Source: Achromobacter sp. Root83 (GTDB taxonomy: Bacteria > Pseudomonadota > Gammaproteobacteria > Burkholderiales > Burkholderiaceae_B). From it: a stretch of 64,000 nucleotides of DNA. A program made the position numbers and the translations under genes. Under the pieces are notes generated by a model that worked only from the letters and a program-made list of their open reading frames with translations, was not told the DNA's origin and searched no databases. Below, one piece after another: positions 63,660 to 64,000 of this stretch (positions are counted from its first letter, which is position 1; each line of letters begins with the position of its first letter). The stretch spans positions 188,542 through 252,541 of the forward strand of contig NZ_LMIU01000024.1 in the NCBI RefSeq assembly GCF_001428845.1. Reading direction: 5' to 3'.

Positions 63660-64000
63660 GTGGCGCAGGACTATGACGTCATCGTGGCGGGCGCCGGCAT
63701 GGTGGGCGCCGCGATTGCCTACGGGCTGGCGGGGCAGGGCCGCCGGGTGCTGATGCTGGATGGCGCCGACACGGATTTCCGCGCGGCCAAGGCCAACTTC
63801 GGGCTGGTGTGGCTGCAGGGCAAGGGCCACGGCCATCCGGCCTATCAGCGCCTGTCGAATCTGGCGGTGCGGGCCTGGCCGGAATTCTCGCGGCGGTTGC
63901 AGGCCGACAGCGGCGTGGCGCTGGCCTACGAACGCCAGGGCGGCCTGCACTTCTGCATGAGCGACGCCGAGCTCTCGGCGCGCGCCGCGCGCCTGGACGC
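63660..64000 (+). CDS. FAD-dependent oxidoreductase, DadA-like (5' part only)
   Basis: First 113 codons, cut by the window edge. GTG start behind AGGAGG with ideal spacing. Rossmann motif VIVAGAGMVGAAIAYGLAGQ (residues 7-26) and KANFGLVWLQGKGHG. Second FAD amine/amino-acid oxidase in the region; probably the target of the divergent LysR. Confidence 0.88.
   Translation, partial: MAQDYDVIVAGAGMVGAAIAYGLAGQGRRVLMLDGADTDFRAAKANFGLVWLQGKGHGHPAYQRLSNLAVRAWPEFSRRLQADSGVALAYERQGGLHFCMSDAELSARAARLD

Overview
High-GC DNA with strong third-position GC bias, two orphan 'Bug' solute receptors, a great many LysR regulators and a complete nap-ccm locus suggest a beta-proteobacterium of the Alcaligenaceae, most like Achromobacter or Bordetella. 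That assignment is inferred from gene content; no rRNA or tRNA gene was seen.

Layout. 1-11.2 kb (minus strand): one long operon, napEDABC then ccmABCDEFGHI, for periplasmic nitrate reductase and System I cytochrome c maturation. Nearly all its genes overlap by a few bases; ccmI runs off the left edge. 11.4-14.2 kb: a BKACE/DUF849 enzyme and a hydroxyacyl-CoA dehydrogenase-like enzyme, divergent from a LysR. 14.3-18.5 kb: TonB siderophore transducer, FecR and FecI sigma factor behind a Fur box. 18.6-22.3 kb: FCD-GntR regulator, IlvD/Edd sugar-acid dehydratase and a divergent Bug receptor. 22.5-25.5 kb: a convergent rpfR/rpfF pair, a DSF-type fatty-acid quorum-sensing module whose receptor is a PAS-GGDEF-EAL protein. 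25.8-35.5 kb: accessory metabolism (SDR/LysR, GntP permease, aminoglycoside-kinase-like enzyme, amidase-MFS operon with LysR, Nudix hydrolase, orphan amino-acid-type binding protein). 35.6-41.6 kb: a catabolic cluster of unknown substrate around an 18-bp palindromic operator (cyclase/hydrolase, CoA ligase and GntR on one side; Bug, SDR and an isonitrile-hydratase-like protein on the other). 41.6-49 kb: Lrp/LysE pair and two ABC exporters, one a four-domain single polypeptide and the other with a long structured 5' leader that contains an 18-codon upstream ORF. 49-55 kb: LysR with an operator on its start codon, a DUF4952-like secreted protein, a sulfonate/nitrate-type ABC importer and an SDR/AraC pair. 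55-64 kb: FAD amine/amino-acid oxidase, HutD/Ves protein, EtfBA, LysR, HutG-like deformylase, family-5 binding protein, LysR and a second FAD oxidase cut by the right edge.

Most regulator-target pairs are divergent, and several carry clear dyads in the shared intergenic DNA. The strongest items for follow-up are the rpfFR module, the leader of the 42.9-kb ABC transporter, the LysR start-codon operator and the 35.6-41.6 kb catabolic island. No transposase, phage gene, CRISPR array or origin was recognised.
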